A stretch of DNA of 64,000 bases, from positions 558,001 to 622,000 of the forward strand of contig CANLXH010000002.1 in NCBI GenBank assembly GCA_947495075.1. Reading direction: 5' to 3'. The stretch comes from an uncultured Croceitalea sp. (GTDB lineage: Bacteria; Bacteroidota; Bacteroidia; Flavobacteriales; Flavobacteriaceae). Within the stretch, counting starts at the first letter, position 1. Each line of letters begins with the position of its first letter. Below, one piece after another: positions 43,846 through 51,377 of this stretch. The notes under the pieces are model-generated. The model did no database searches, was not told where the DNA came from, and saw nothing but the letters and a program-made list of their open reading frames with translations. Both the position numbers and the translations under genes were made by a program.

Positions 43846-44332
43846 TGTTTACACATTTAATAAGTTCATTTTTTATGCGATGTATTCTTGTTCTTATTGC
43901 TTCATGTTTTATCCCTATAACTTCAGCAATTTCTTTTTGTGGCAATCCTTCCAATTCCAATAAGATAATTGCCCTATTTGTTTCTGAAAGTTTATTTATA
44001 CAGTTATATAAACCTTCGTACATAATCTCTTTATCAATTGTTTCATTTTCTTGAGGTACATCAATTACAGATTCTACATCGTAATTTTTTACTTTCTTTT
44101 TTAATTTTCTAAGTCTCGTTAAACAGGTGTTCACGGTAATTCTATAAATCCAGGTAGCCATCTTACTCTCATTTCTAAACTCATTAAGACTACTCCAAAC
44201 TTTTATAAAGACCTCTTGGGTCAGGTCACCTGCTTCGTCATTATTCCCCGCAGTATAGCCTAAGCAAATACGCATTACTTTATCATAATTAGAATGATAA
44301 ATATTTTCAAATATTTCTTCTTTTTCCTTCAT
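43838..44332 (-). CDS. ECF RNA polymerase sigma factor
   Basis: A 164-residue ECF sigma factor. I place the start at the ATG at 44332 because it overlaps the upstream stop as TAATG, a classical coupling site; the frame also extends 13 codons upstream within the hydrolase gene. Region 2 is LTQEVFIKVWSSLNEFRNES with WIYRITVNTCL, and region 4 is LSETNRAIILLELEGLPQKEIAEVIG with RTRIHRIK. It is encoded between a secreted hydrolase and a four-helix membrane protein, with overlaps on both sides, so all three products are made together. Confidence 0.9.
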   Translation of the reverse strand: MKEKEEIFENIYHSNYDKVMRICLGYTAGNNDEAGDLTQEVFIKVWSSLNEFRNESKMATWIYRITVNTCLTRLRKLKKKVKNYDVESVIDVPQENETIDKEIMYEGLYNCINKLSETNRAIILLELEGLPQKEIAEVIGIKHEAIRTRIHRIKNELIKCVNNE

Positions 44333-45177
44333 TAGTTTTTTAATGCTGCAACTATCTTTTCTAAAAACCATTCTGGCTTGTCATACATAATAAAATGGGC
44401 AGAACCTTCTGCAAATTCTATCTCGTATCCTTTTAGGTTTTTATATTGTTTTTCATAAGTTGCCTTAGCCATTTCAAGACCATATGGGTGCGTTGCGCCA
44501 AGCACTTTTACAGGAATTTCTATTTTAGCAATATCCTCTCTTAAATCCAGTTTTAGCAAATCTGTATACCCATAAACATAGGTTTCTCTATCTGCCTGTA
44601 TTATCCAATCTGTTATTTGTTGTTGTTTTTTGGTATTTAAAGTCATCCCAGCTGCCATTTGGGAAGCCATTTTTTCAAAAGAAACCTCATTCATCCCTAA
44701 CAATTGGTTATTCCAAGGACTCTCATAAGCTATGTTTTCGCTGTTGAAATTTGGCATCATTAATGCTCCTGTTGAAGGTAAAGCATCTACCACAATTAAT
44801 TTAGAATAAGGATGGTTTTCATCTGTAGCCAGCCACAATCCTAAAGCACCTCCTAAACTGTGGCCTATAATAATTGGGTTGTTTAGATTTTGCTGTTCAA
44901 CATAATCTATAATTGCTTCTTTAATTTTAGGAAGCCACGGTTTTTCAATAGCTGCAACATCACCAAAACCTGCAAAGGTAAATACATGGCATTCATTTGT
45001 TTTGGAAATTTCAGTAACCAAGTCCTTCCAAACTTCTCCAGTACACGTAAAACCTGGAAATAATAGAATCGGGTTGCCTTTACCTATAACATTTACCTCA
45101 AATACTTTATTTTGAGAATTTACAGAAATACTTAAAAATAGAATCGATAAAATAATTGTTCTTTGAATTGGTATCAT
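44332..45177 (-). CDS. Secreted alpha/beta-hydrolase
   Basis: A 281-residue hydrolase with a signal peptide (about 1-20, ending ISVNSQ). The nucleophile elbow GHSLGG, oxyanion-hole segment LLFPGFTCTGEVW and a C-terminal catalytic His in EGSAHFIMYDKP are visible, so it should be an active esterase-type enzyme in the periplasm. Its stop overlaps the start of the ECF sigma gene. It is the first gene of the operon, divergent from nothing, with a 114-base gap to the atpG terminator side. Substrate unknown. Confidence 0.85.
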   Translation of the reverse strand: MIPIQRTIILSILFLSISVNSQNKVFEVNVIGKGNPILLFPGFTCTGEVWKDLVTEISKTNECHVFTFAGFGDVAAIEKPWLPKIKEAIIDYVEQQNLNNPIIIGHSLGGALGLWLATDENHPYSKLIVVDALPSTGALMMPNFNSENIAYESPWNNQLLGMNEVSFEKMASQMAAGMTLNTKKQQQITDWIIQADRETYVYGYTDLLKLDLREDIAKIEIPVKVLGATHPYGLEMAKATYEKQYKNLKGYEIEFAEGSAHFIMYDKPEWFLEKIVAALKN

Positions 45178-45236
45178 TCTTTGAGTTTAAATTGATTTTT
45201 CCTTTAGATTCAATTTTCAAAAAATGTTACATGCTA

Positions 45237-45268
45237 AAACAAAAAAACCTCACATTACTGTGAGGTTC
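45237..45268. terminator. Terminator of the ATP synthase operon
   Basis: AACCTCACA (45246-45254) pairs with TGTGAGGTT (45259-45267), 4-base loop. On the minus strand it is followed by a run of seven T and more T-rich sequence, 25 bases after atpG. Confidence 0.85.
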
Positions 45269-45291
45269 AATTATTTTATTTCAAAAAATAC

Positions 45292-46149
45292 TTAGTTATT
45301 CAAAGCTTCAGCTCCGCCTACTATCTCTAGTATCTCGTTAGTAATAGCAGCTTGACGCGCTTTGTTATACGTTAACTTTAATTGGTCACGTAATTCGGTA
45401 GCATTATCCGTTGCTTTATGCATTGCTGTCATACGAGCACCGTGCTCACTAGCAAAAGAATCTCGAATTGCCTTGTACAATTGCGTCTTTAATGATTTTG
45501 GAATCAATTGTTCTACAATCTCTGGCTTGGACGGTTCAAAAATGTAATCCGCAGCACCAGAAGCATCTCCTTCTACCGGAACAATTGGTAAAAACTGCTC
45601 AGACATTATAATCTGAGTAGCGGCATTTTTGAATTTGTTATACACCAATTCAATCTTATCATACTCTCCTTCAGTAAAACGTTGCATTAAGCTTTCTGCT
45701 ATTTCTGCAACATTATCAAAAGTCAAATCATCATACACATTACTGTGGTTAGAAAGTATGGCATTACTCTTTCCAAGGGCATCGTTTGCTTTCTTACCAA
45801 CAGTAATAAAATCTACCTGCTTTCCGGAATAGGTATCTAACAATACAGAACATTGTTTAATAATGTTCGTGTTAAACGCGCCACATAGTCCACGATTAGA
45901 TGTAATTGCAACTACTAGAACTTTATTTACCGTTCTGTTATCTGCATATTTGCTTCCTGCATCTCCATCTAAACTAGCACTTAAACTTTGTAAAAGTTCT
46001 GTTAGCTTATCTGAATATGGGCGCATTGCAGTAATAGCATCTTGAGCTTTCTTCAATTTTGCAGCAGACACCATTTTCATGGCACTAGTAATCTGCATCG
46101 TTGAAGAGACGGACGCTATTCTATTTCGTATTTCCTTAAGATTGGCCAT
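45292..46149 (-). CDS. atpG: ATP synthase F1 subunit gamma
   Basis: A 285-residue gamma subunit, the central stalk that turns within alpha3beta3. It begins MANLKEIRNRIASVSSTMQIT and ends with the conserved LTYNKARQAAITNEILEIVGGAEALNN, both signatures of the family. The Cys-containing CGAFNTNIIKQC region is ordinary. It is the last gene of the minus-strand operon, and a terminator follows. The beta and epsilon genes (atpD, atpC) are not in this window; Bacteroidota keep them at another locus. Confidence 0.96.
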   Translation of the reverse strand: MANLKEIRNRIASVSSTMQITSAMKMVSAAKLKKAQDAITAMRPYSDKLTELLQSLSASLDGDAGSKYADNRTVNKVLVVAITSNRGLCGAFNTNIIKQCSVLLDTYSGKQVDFITVGKKANDALGKSNAILSNHSNVYDDLTFDNVAEIAESLMQRFTEGEYDKIELVYNKFKNAATQIIMSEQFLPIVPVEGDASGAADYIFEPSKPEIVEQLIPKSLKTQLYKAIRDSFASEHGARMTAMHKATDNATELRDQLKLTYNKARQAAITNEILEIVGGAEALNN

Positions 46150-46168
46150 AGATCAATTTAAAGAATGA

Positions 46169-47749
46169 TTATGCTCTATATTTACCTGAAAGGTCTTTAC
46201 AAACCGCCGTTAATGTATCGGTAACCTCATCAGTTAATTTTCCAGCTTTTAATGTATCTAGAACTCCTCTATGCTTCGCATTTAAGAATTCTATAAAATC
46301 TCTTTCAAACTCTTTTACTTTATCAACTGGTACATCACGCAACAAGTTTTTAGAACCTGCAAAAATGATAGCTACCTGATCTTCTACAGTAAAAGGGTCA
46401 TTTTGAGCTTGCTTTAATATCTCTACGTTTCTACGTCCTTTTTCAATTACGTTCAATGTAGCTGCATCCAAATCAGAACCGAACTTAGCAAATGCTTCCA
46501 ATTCACGGAACTGTGCCTGATCCAGTTTTAATGTACCTGCAACTTTCTTCATTGATTTAATCTGAGCCGAACCACCAACACGAGATACCGAGATACCTAC
46601 GTTAATCGCTGGACGAACACCTTGGTTAAATAAATCTTGTTCTAAAAAAATCTGACCATCCGTAATAGAAATTACGTTAGTTGGAATATAGGCAGAAACG
46701 TCACCTGCTTGTGTTTCAATAATTGGTAATGCTGTTAAAGAACCACCACCTTTTACTACTGGCTTTAATGAATCTGGAAGGTCATTCATGTTCTTCGCAA
46801 TTTCATCATCAGCAATTACTTTAGCAGAACGCTCCAATAATCTTGAGTGCAAGTAGAAAACGTCACCAGGGTATGCTTCACGTCCTGGAGGTCTTCTTAA
46901 TAATAAAGATACCTCACGATAAGCTACCGCTTGCTTAGATAAATCATCATAAATAATTAATGCTGGTCTACCTGTATCTCTAAAATACTCTCCAACTGCA
47001 GCCCCTGCAAAAGGAGCATATACTTGCATTGGAGCAGGATCAGATGCATTTGCGGCAACAATAGTTGTATATGCTAGTGCACCTTTATCTTCTAATGTTT
47101 TAGCAATGGCAGCAACAGTAGACGCTTTTTGTCCTATTGCTACATATATACAATATACCGGCTCACCAGCATCGTAAAATTCTTTTTGGTTTAGAATAGT
47201 ATCGATACAAACTGTAGTCTTACCAGTCTGACGGTCACCAATTACCAACTCACGCTGACCTCTACCTACAGGAATCATAGCATCAATTGCTTTGATACCG
47301 GTTTGCAATGGTTCGTTTACTGGTTGACGATAAATTACACCGGGAGCTTTACGCTCTAATGGCATTTCATAAGTCTTACCAGCAATTGGTCCTTTACCAT
47401 CTATTGGCGTACCTAAGGTATTAACAACACGACCAACAATTCCTTCACCTACATTGATTGAGGCAATTCGCTGTGTACGTTTAACTGTAGCGCCTTCGGC
47501 AATTTCTCTTGATGGGCCTAATAGTACCACACCAACATTGTCTTCTTCTAAGTTCAAAACGATACCTTGCATACCGCCATCGAACTCAACAAGCTCACCA
47601 TATTGAACATTAGCCAAACCATATACACGTGCAATACCATCTCCTACTTGAAGCACTGTTCCTACTTCGTCTAGAGAAGCCGTAGCTTCAAAACCTGATA
47701 ATTGCTGCTTTAATATTGCTGAAACCTCAGCTGCTTTTACTCCTGCCAT
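46169..47749 (-). CDS. atpA: ATP synthase F1 subunit alpha
   Basis: A 526-residue alpha subunit. The P-loop GDRQTGKTT is near residue 173, the nucleotide-binding signature [14 protein letters not shown] and [17 protein letters not shown] follow. It builds the non-catalytic half of the F1 hexamer. It starts after atpH with a 2-base gap and precedes atpG by 19. Sequence is complete with no unusual gaps. Confidence 0.98.
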   Translation of the reverse strand: MAGVKAAEVSAILKQQLSGFEATASLDEVGTVLQVGDGIARVYGLANVQYGELVEFDGGMQGIVLNLEEDNVGVVLLGPSREIAEGATVKRTQRIASINVGEGIVGRVVNTLGTPIDGKGPIAGKTYEMPLERKAPGVIYRQPVNEPLQTGIKAIDAMIPVGRGQRELVIGDRQTGKTTVCIDTILNQKEFYDAGEPVYCIYVAIGQKASTVAAIAKTLEDKGALAYTTIVAANASDPAPMQVYAPFAGAAVGEYFRDTGRPALIIYDDLSKQAVAYREVSLLLRRPPGREAYPGDVFYLHSRLLERSAKVIADDEIAKNMNDLPDSLKPVVKGGGSLTALPIIETQAGDVSAYIPTNVISITDGQIFLEQDLFNQGVRPAINVGISVSRVGGSAQIKSMKKVAGTLKLDQAQFRELEAFAKFGSDLDAATLNVIEKGRRNVEILKQAQNDPFTVEDQVAIIFAGSKNLLRDVPVDKVKEFERDFIEFLNAKHRGVLDTLKAGKLTDEVTDTLTAVCKDLSGKYRA

Positions 47750-47751
47750 TT

Positions 47752-48291
47752 TTATAGACTATTTGTAAATTCTCGTTTTAATCCGTTTAGTTTGTTTGCC
47801 ACACTGGCATCATATTGTAAATCTCCAACTCTTAAAATGAATCCCCCTACAATACTTTCATCAACCTTATTCTCTATTGTAACCTTGTTGCCTGTTAGTT
47901 TGGTTACTTGAGCTAAAATCTTTTTTTCTAACGCTGCCGTTAATGGAACGGCTGAAGTTACATATGCAACATCTTCACCTTTCATTTTCTCGAAAAGGAT
48001 AATGTATTTGTATGCTACTTCTTGAAGCATTTCTATTCTTTTATTAGAAGTTAATGTTTCAAAAAGACCTAAAGTAATTTCATTACTTCCTTTAAATATG
48101 GCATTCAAAGAATTCTTTTTAACATCACTCTTTACAACCGGACTAGCCAGTACATTTTGCAATTCTGTATTCTCAGAAATTACAGAAGCAATAGTACGCA
48201 TGTCCTTTTCAACTTTGTCTGCTGATTTTTTCTCAACAGCAAAGTCTAAAGTTGCTTTTGCATATCGTAAGGCTGCTCTAGCTTCGTTCAT
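47752..48291 (-). CDS. atpH: ATP synthase F1 subunit delta
   Basis: A 179-residue delta (OSCP) subunit. Signatures are the N-terminal [14 protein letters not shown] and the C-terminal [32 protein letters not shown]. It attaches the peripheral stalk to F1. It lies between atpF (3-base gap) and atpA (2-base gap) in the operon. Confidence 0.95.
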   Translation of the reverse strand: MNEARAALRYAKATLDFAVEKKSADKVEKDMRTIASVISENTELQNVLASPVVKSDVKKNSLNAIFKGSNEITLGLFETLTSNKRIEMLQEVAYKYIILFEKMKGEDVAYVTSAVPLTAALEKKILAQVTKLTGNKVTIENKVDESIVGGFILRVGDLQYDASVANKLNGLKREFTNSL

Positions 48292-48294
48292 TGC

Positions 48295-48795
48295 TTAGTT
48301 CAATTTGATGTCGCCCAACATATCATCAACTAATTTCAGTTGCTTCTTTTTATCAGACAATTCTTCTTTGATTACTTTTTCAGCGATATCTACTGAAAGG
48401 TTAGCCACTTGTGCTTTAATATCCGCAACAGCTGCTTTCTTTTCACTTTCTATAGCTGCTTGAGCTTGCTTCATCATTTTATTTCCTTCAACCTGAGCTT
48501 GCTCTTTTGCATCGGCAATCATTTTTTCCTTGATTTCACGCGCTTCTTTAAGCATCGTTTCACGTTCTCCGCGAGCTTCTTTTAAAAGTTTCTCACTATC
48601 CGCAGTAACATTCTGCATTTCTTTTTTAGCATCCTCGGCAGCTGCAAGTGCATCTTTAATTCCGTCTTCACGATCACTTACCGCTTTTAAAATTGGTTTC
48701 CAAGCAAATCTCCACAATAGGAAAAACAACAATAGGAATAAGAGTGTTTGCCAAAAAAACAGTCCCAGTGAAAATTCTTCTAATAACTTTTCCAT
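48295..48795 (-). CDS. atpF: ATP synthase Fo subunit b
   Basis: A 166-residue b subunit: one N-terminal membrane helix (LFFWQTLLFLLLFFLLWRFAW) and a long charged coiled coil (AEDAKKEMQNVTADSEKLLKE ...) that forms the outer stalk. It is separated from atpE by 77 bases holding a strong hairpin, in contrast to the tight spacing of the other genes. Length is normal for this phylum. Confidence 0.95.
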   Translation of the reverse strand: MEKLLEEFSLGLFFWQTLLFLLLFFLLWRFAWKPILKAVSDREDGIKDALAAAEDAKKEMQNVTADSEKLLKEARGERETMLKEAREIKEKMIADAKEQAQVEGNKMMKQAQAAIESEKKAAVADIKAQVANLSVDIAEKVIKEELSDKKKQLKLVDDMLGDIKLN

Positions 48796-48824
48796 AATTA
48801 TCTTATCGTTATATTTTTAAACAA

Positions 48825-48860
48825 AGCAAGGGCTGTAACCAACCGTTACAGCCATTTGCT
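48825..48860 (-). promoter_or_regulatory. Stable hairpin between atpE and atpF
   Basis: GGCTGTAAC (48831-48839) pairs perfectly with GTTACAGCC (48845-48853), 5-base loop; AGCAA/TTGCT adds an outer helix. No clean T-run follows on the minus strand, so it is more likely a processing or mRNA-stability element or weak attenuator that favours the upstream atpB-atpE part. Confidence 0.65.
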
Positions 48861-48872
48861 TAGATTTTTTGA

Positions 48873-49064
48873 TTATACAGCAAATAACGCTGCGAAACCA
48901 ATACCTTCAATCAACGCCGCTGCAATTAACATCGCTGTTTGAATCTTTCCATAAGCCTCAGGCTGACGTGCGATGGCCTCCATAGCAGAACCACCGATTC
49001 TACCAATACCCATACCTACACCAATAACTACTAAACCTGCACCTACCATTACTGGAATTTCCAT
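48873..49064 (-). CDS. atpE: ATP synthase Fo subunit c
   Basis: A 63-residue proteolipid of two membrane helices joined by the polar loop ARQPEAYGK. Glycine-rich helix 1 (GAGLVVIGVGMGIGRIGG) and the ion-carrying Glu in AALIEGIGF are clear. The lack of a Gln/Ser/Thr sodium ligand pattern suggests protons. It is needed in many copies per enzyme, which agrees with the downstream hairpin that could raise its relative mRNA level. Confidence 0.96.
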   Translation of the reverse strand: MEIPVMVGAGLVVIGVGMGIGRIGGSAMEAIARQPEAYGKIQTAMLIAAALIEGIGFAALFAV

Positions 49065-49095
49065 ATCTATCTAGTTTAAAAATTAAAAATTCAAT

Positions 49096-50226
49096 TTAGT
49101 GAGACAATTCTGCCTCATGTTCATGTTCGTGCTCATGTTCTTCAGACGCAAATCCAAAATACAGTGCACTTAACATGGTAAATATATATGCTTGTAGCAA
49201 TGCTACTAATACTTCAATTAATGATATAGCGAAAGCTAATCCAAATGAAAGTGGACTACCTAACCAACTTTTAAAAATGAACATTAGTCCTATTAAGCTC
49301 ATTAATACAATGTGCCCAGCTTGCATATTTGCATACAGACGGATTAATAATGAGAATGGCTTAATTATTAAGCCCAATAATTCAATTGGTACTAAGATGA
49401 TATACAATAATATCTTTCCGTACCACGGTAATGAATCCCCTAGAGGATCAAACTGGTGTTTCCAGTAATCTTTTGTTCCAGTAAAATTGGTAATCAAAAA
49501 CGTAATTAATGCTAATGAAACTGTAACTGCTATGTTACCAGTTACGTTAACCCCTAGTGGAGTTAATCCGAAAATATTTAAAAACCATATAAAGAAAAAC
49601 ACAGTTAATAAAAACGGCATGTATTTATTATAGCGTTTTTCACCAATATTTGGTCTTGCAATATCGTCTCTTATATATAGTATAATTGGCTCAAAGAAGC
49701 GTCCAGCTCCAGTAGGGATGCTTCCATTCTTAGCATATGATTTTGCTAAGCTTGTAAACAGCCACAACATTAATAAACCTGTAATAATAATCATCACTAC
49801 ATTTTTAGTGATTGAAAAATCTATTGGTTTAATATTTGTTGCATGATGTTCTTCATCATAATTAATTGTTCCCTCAGCATCAGTTTTATAAATTTTACTG
49901 TGGTATAACTTGTAGTAATTACCATCAACCTCAGCTAAAGTTTCACCATGATGAAATTTAGAAGAGGAAAAAACTTTTAAACCTTCATCCCATAAAATAA
50001 CTGGCAAAGGAAAACCAATATATTTATGTTCTCCATTTTCATCTGTGTAAGAAAAAAGTGAAAAATCGTGTGAATCTTGAAGGTGATGGGTGATGTATTC
50101 CTTAATTTCTGTCTTAAGGTCTTTGCCATGTTCTTCTGTTTTTTCATCAGAGTCACTTGCAAAAGTGAATTGCCCTACAAAGAGTGCTAAAACAAGAAGA
50201 AATTTAGTTGTAAAAGTATTTCGCAT
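49096..50226 (-). CDS. atpB: ATP synthase Fo subunit a
   Basis: I place the start at the ATG at 50226 (376 residues); a TTG three codons earlier is less likely. It is longer than the E. coli a subunit (271): residues 1-23 look like a signal peptide (FLLVLALFVGQFTFA), and about 110 residues of soluble, acidic, His-containing sequence precede the membrane part, a known feature of Bacteroidota a subunits. The essential Arg is in IRLYANMQAGHI. The C terminus ends in a His/Glu repeat (EEHEHEHEHEAELSH) encoded by CATGTT-like tandem hexamers. A TACATTTG promoter element lies 34 bases upstream. Confidence 0.95.
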   Translation of the reverse strand: MRNTFTTKFLLVLALFVGQFTFASDSDEKTEEHGKDLKTEIKEYITHHLQDSHDFSLFSYTDENGEHKYIGFPLPVILWDEGLKVFSSSKFHHGETLAEVDGNYYKLYHSKIYKTDAEGTINYDEEHHATNIKPIDFSITKNVVMIIITGLLMLWLFTSLAKSYAKNGSIPTGAGRFFEPIILYIRDDIARPNIGEKRYNKYMPFLLTVFFFIWFLNIFGLTPLGVNVTGNIAVTVSLALITFLITNFTGTKDYWKHQFDPLGDSLPWYGKILLYIILVPIELLGLIIKPFSLLIRLYANMQAGHIVLMSLIGLMFIFKSWLGSPLSFGLAFAISLIEVLVALLQAYIFTMLSALYFGFASEEHEHEHEHEAELSH

Positions 50227-50259
50227 TTCGCTCAAAATATCGGTCTCTCAAAATCGGTG

Positions 50260-50267
50260 CAAATGTA
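50260..50267 (-). promoter_or_regulatory. -7 promoter element for the atpB operon
   Basis: The minus strand reads TACATTTG, an exact TAnnTTTG match, giving a leader of roughly 27 bases to the atpB ATG. No TTG is seen at the expected -33 distance. Confidence 0.55.
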
Positions 50268-50331
50268 AGCCTTTCCTTTAAAAAGAAAAAAGCTTTAGGA
50301 CGTTTATTTTTAGCGGATTGTAATACGTCGG

Positions 50332-50733
50332 TTATTTAGATTCCGACCCCGATTTATTAAGCATTTTTGAAGTGAAATAAGTCTCTAAAATCAAAGCAAT
50401 TGCATAGGGCGCAAAAAAGGTTGCAAATTCTATCTTCTGCATTTCCCCATCACTCTTATAAACTGGATAGAAAAGCAAGAAGAAAACAATAAACTTTAAA
50501 AAACTACCTCCCATAAAAAGAAAACCAATAGCATTTTTAAGCTTTTCTTTAAAATGAAAAAGAGTGTAGAAAATTGCAGCTGCCAGGATAAAATTAATGA
50601 CATAAGCGAGTATTATTCTGTTTTCAAACAGTGGCAATTCTAAAAAGTTTAATAGTAAAAGATGAAGAAGAAATGAAGTACTAAGCGCTACAAAAAGTAA
50701 TGTAATTACTTTAATTGGAAGTTGATATTGCAT
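50332..50733 (-). CDS. Small membrane protein in the AtpI position (DUF6168-like)
   Basis: A 133-residue protein with four predicted membrane helices (VITLLFVALSTSFLLHLLLL, ILAYVINFILAAAIFYTLFHF, FLKFIVFFLLFYPVY, FFAPYAIALILETYF). Its place between the AtpZ-like gene and atpB, and its size, match the AtpI/DUF6168 genes of flavobacterial ATP synthase loci, where AtpI-type proteins help assemble the c-ring. It overlaps the AtpZ gene by one base. The sequence itself is poorly conserved. Confidence 0.7.
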   Translation of the reverse strand: MQYQLPIKVITLLFVALSTSFLLHLLLLNFLELPLFENRIILAYVINFILAAAIFYTLFHFKEKLKNAIGFLFMGGSFLKFIVFFLLFYPVYKSDGEMQKIEFATFFAPYAIALILETYFTSKMLNKSGSESK

Positions 50734-50960
50734 TAATATTTAATTCTTTTTAATTGCTGCAAAACTACCCAAATAGAAATTGCCACTCCTAATAGAGTGG
50801 CAATTACCGTGAAAATTTTTTTTTCGGTTCCGTAATGCGCATCCAACCAGTTTCCACCTTTGACAGCTAAAAATATGATTGCGCCCATTTCAAAAGCAAT
50901 GCCCGAAAGCATAGCAGCGTTCTTTAAATTATTCTTCTTAGGAGACTTTTGCTGGCTCAT
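50733..50960 (-). CDS. AtpZ/AtpI family protein
   Basis: A 75-residue protein with two membrane helices (AMLSGIAFEMGAIIFLAV and IFTVIATLLGVAISIWVVL) around a GGNWLDAHYGT loop, the AtpZ signature. AtpZ and AtpI assist c-ring assembly and may form a Mg/Ca channel. It overlaps the bactofilin gene by 23 bases and the next gene by one, showing a tight operon with sprE and bactofilin. Confidence 0.85.
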   Translation of the reverse strand: MSQQKSPKKNNLKNAAMLSGIAFEMGAIIFLAVKGGNWLDAHYGTEKKIFTVIATLLGVAISIWVVLQQLKRIKY

Positions 50961-51372
50961 TAGATTTTGTTGACCCTATCTTATGTGTAGTGCCAGAGTT
51001 AGATGTTGGAGCAGATACACCTTTGCCCATGCTACATGATGCATTAAAGGTAGCGCCTGGCTCTACGGACAACTTAGATACGTTTACAGTTCCTTCAATC
51101 TTAGCAGATGACTTTAAGGATAGTAATTCAGAAACAAAAAGCTCTCCATCAAAATTGCCTTCTATATCAGCATTTACACATTCTACTTTTCCTTTTATCA
51201 ATCCGTCTTTACCAATTACTACTTTACCAGAGGTTTTTACATTACCATCTAGTTTACCATCTATCCTAAAATCTGCTTGGGATGTAATGTTACCTTTAAT
51301 TACGGTATTCTTTTCAATTCTGTTTGGCTGTCCGCCAAAGCTCTCCATAGGTTTTTTGTTGTCTGAAAACAT
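50938..51372 (-). CDS. Bactofilin (polymer-forming cytoskeletal protein)
   Basis: A 144-residue bactofilin from the ATG at 51372 (MFSDNKKPMESFGG). A GTG at 51381 overlapping the sprE stop (GTGA) would add three residues. The core is a right-handed beta-helix repeat (NTVIKGNITSQADFRIDGKLDGN, SGKVVIGKDGLIKGKVEC, SELLSLKSSAKIEGTVNV) that forms nucleotide-free filaments. Bactofilins position envelope enzymes. It is encoded between sprE and the ATP synthase assembly genes, an arrangement I associate with Flavobacteriaceae. Confidence 0.9.
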   Translation of the reverse strand: MFSDNKKPMESFGGQPNRIEKNTVIKGNITSQADFRIDGKLDGNVKTSGKVVIGKDGLIKGKVECVNADIEGNFDGELFVSELLSLKSSAKIEGTVNVSKLSVEPGATFNASCSMGKGVSAPTSNSGTTHKIGSTKSNEPAKVS

Positions 51373-51377
51373 TTTGC

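Noticed and set aside
48873-49064. Sodium-specific c subunit
   Set aside because: The helix around the ion-carrying Glu (AALIEGIGF) lacks the Gln and Ser/Thr/Tyr ligands of sodium-type rings, so a proton enzyme is more likely.
45292-50226. Absence of atpD and atpC as a possible deletion
   Set aside because: Bacteroidota commonly keep the beta and epsilon genes at a separate locus, and this cluster is otherwise intact and normally spaced.
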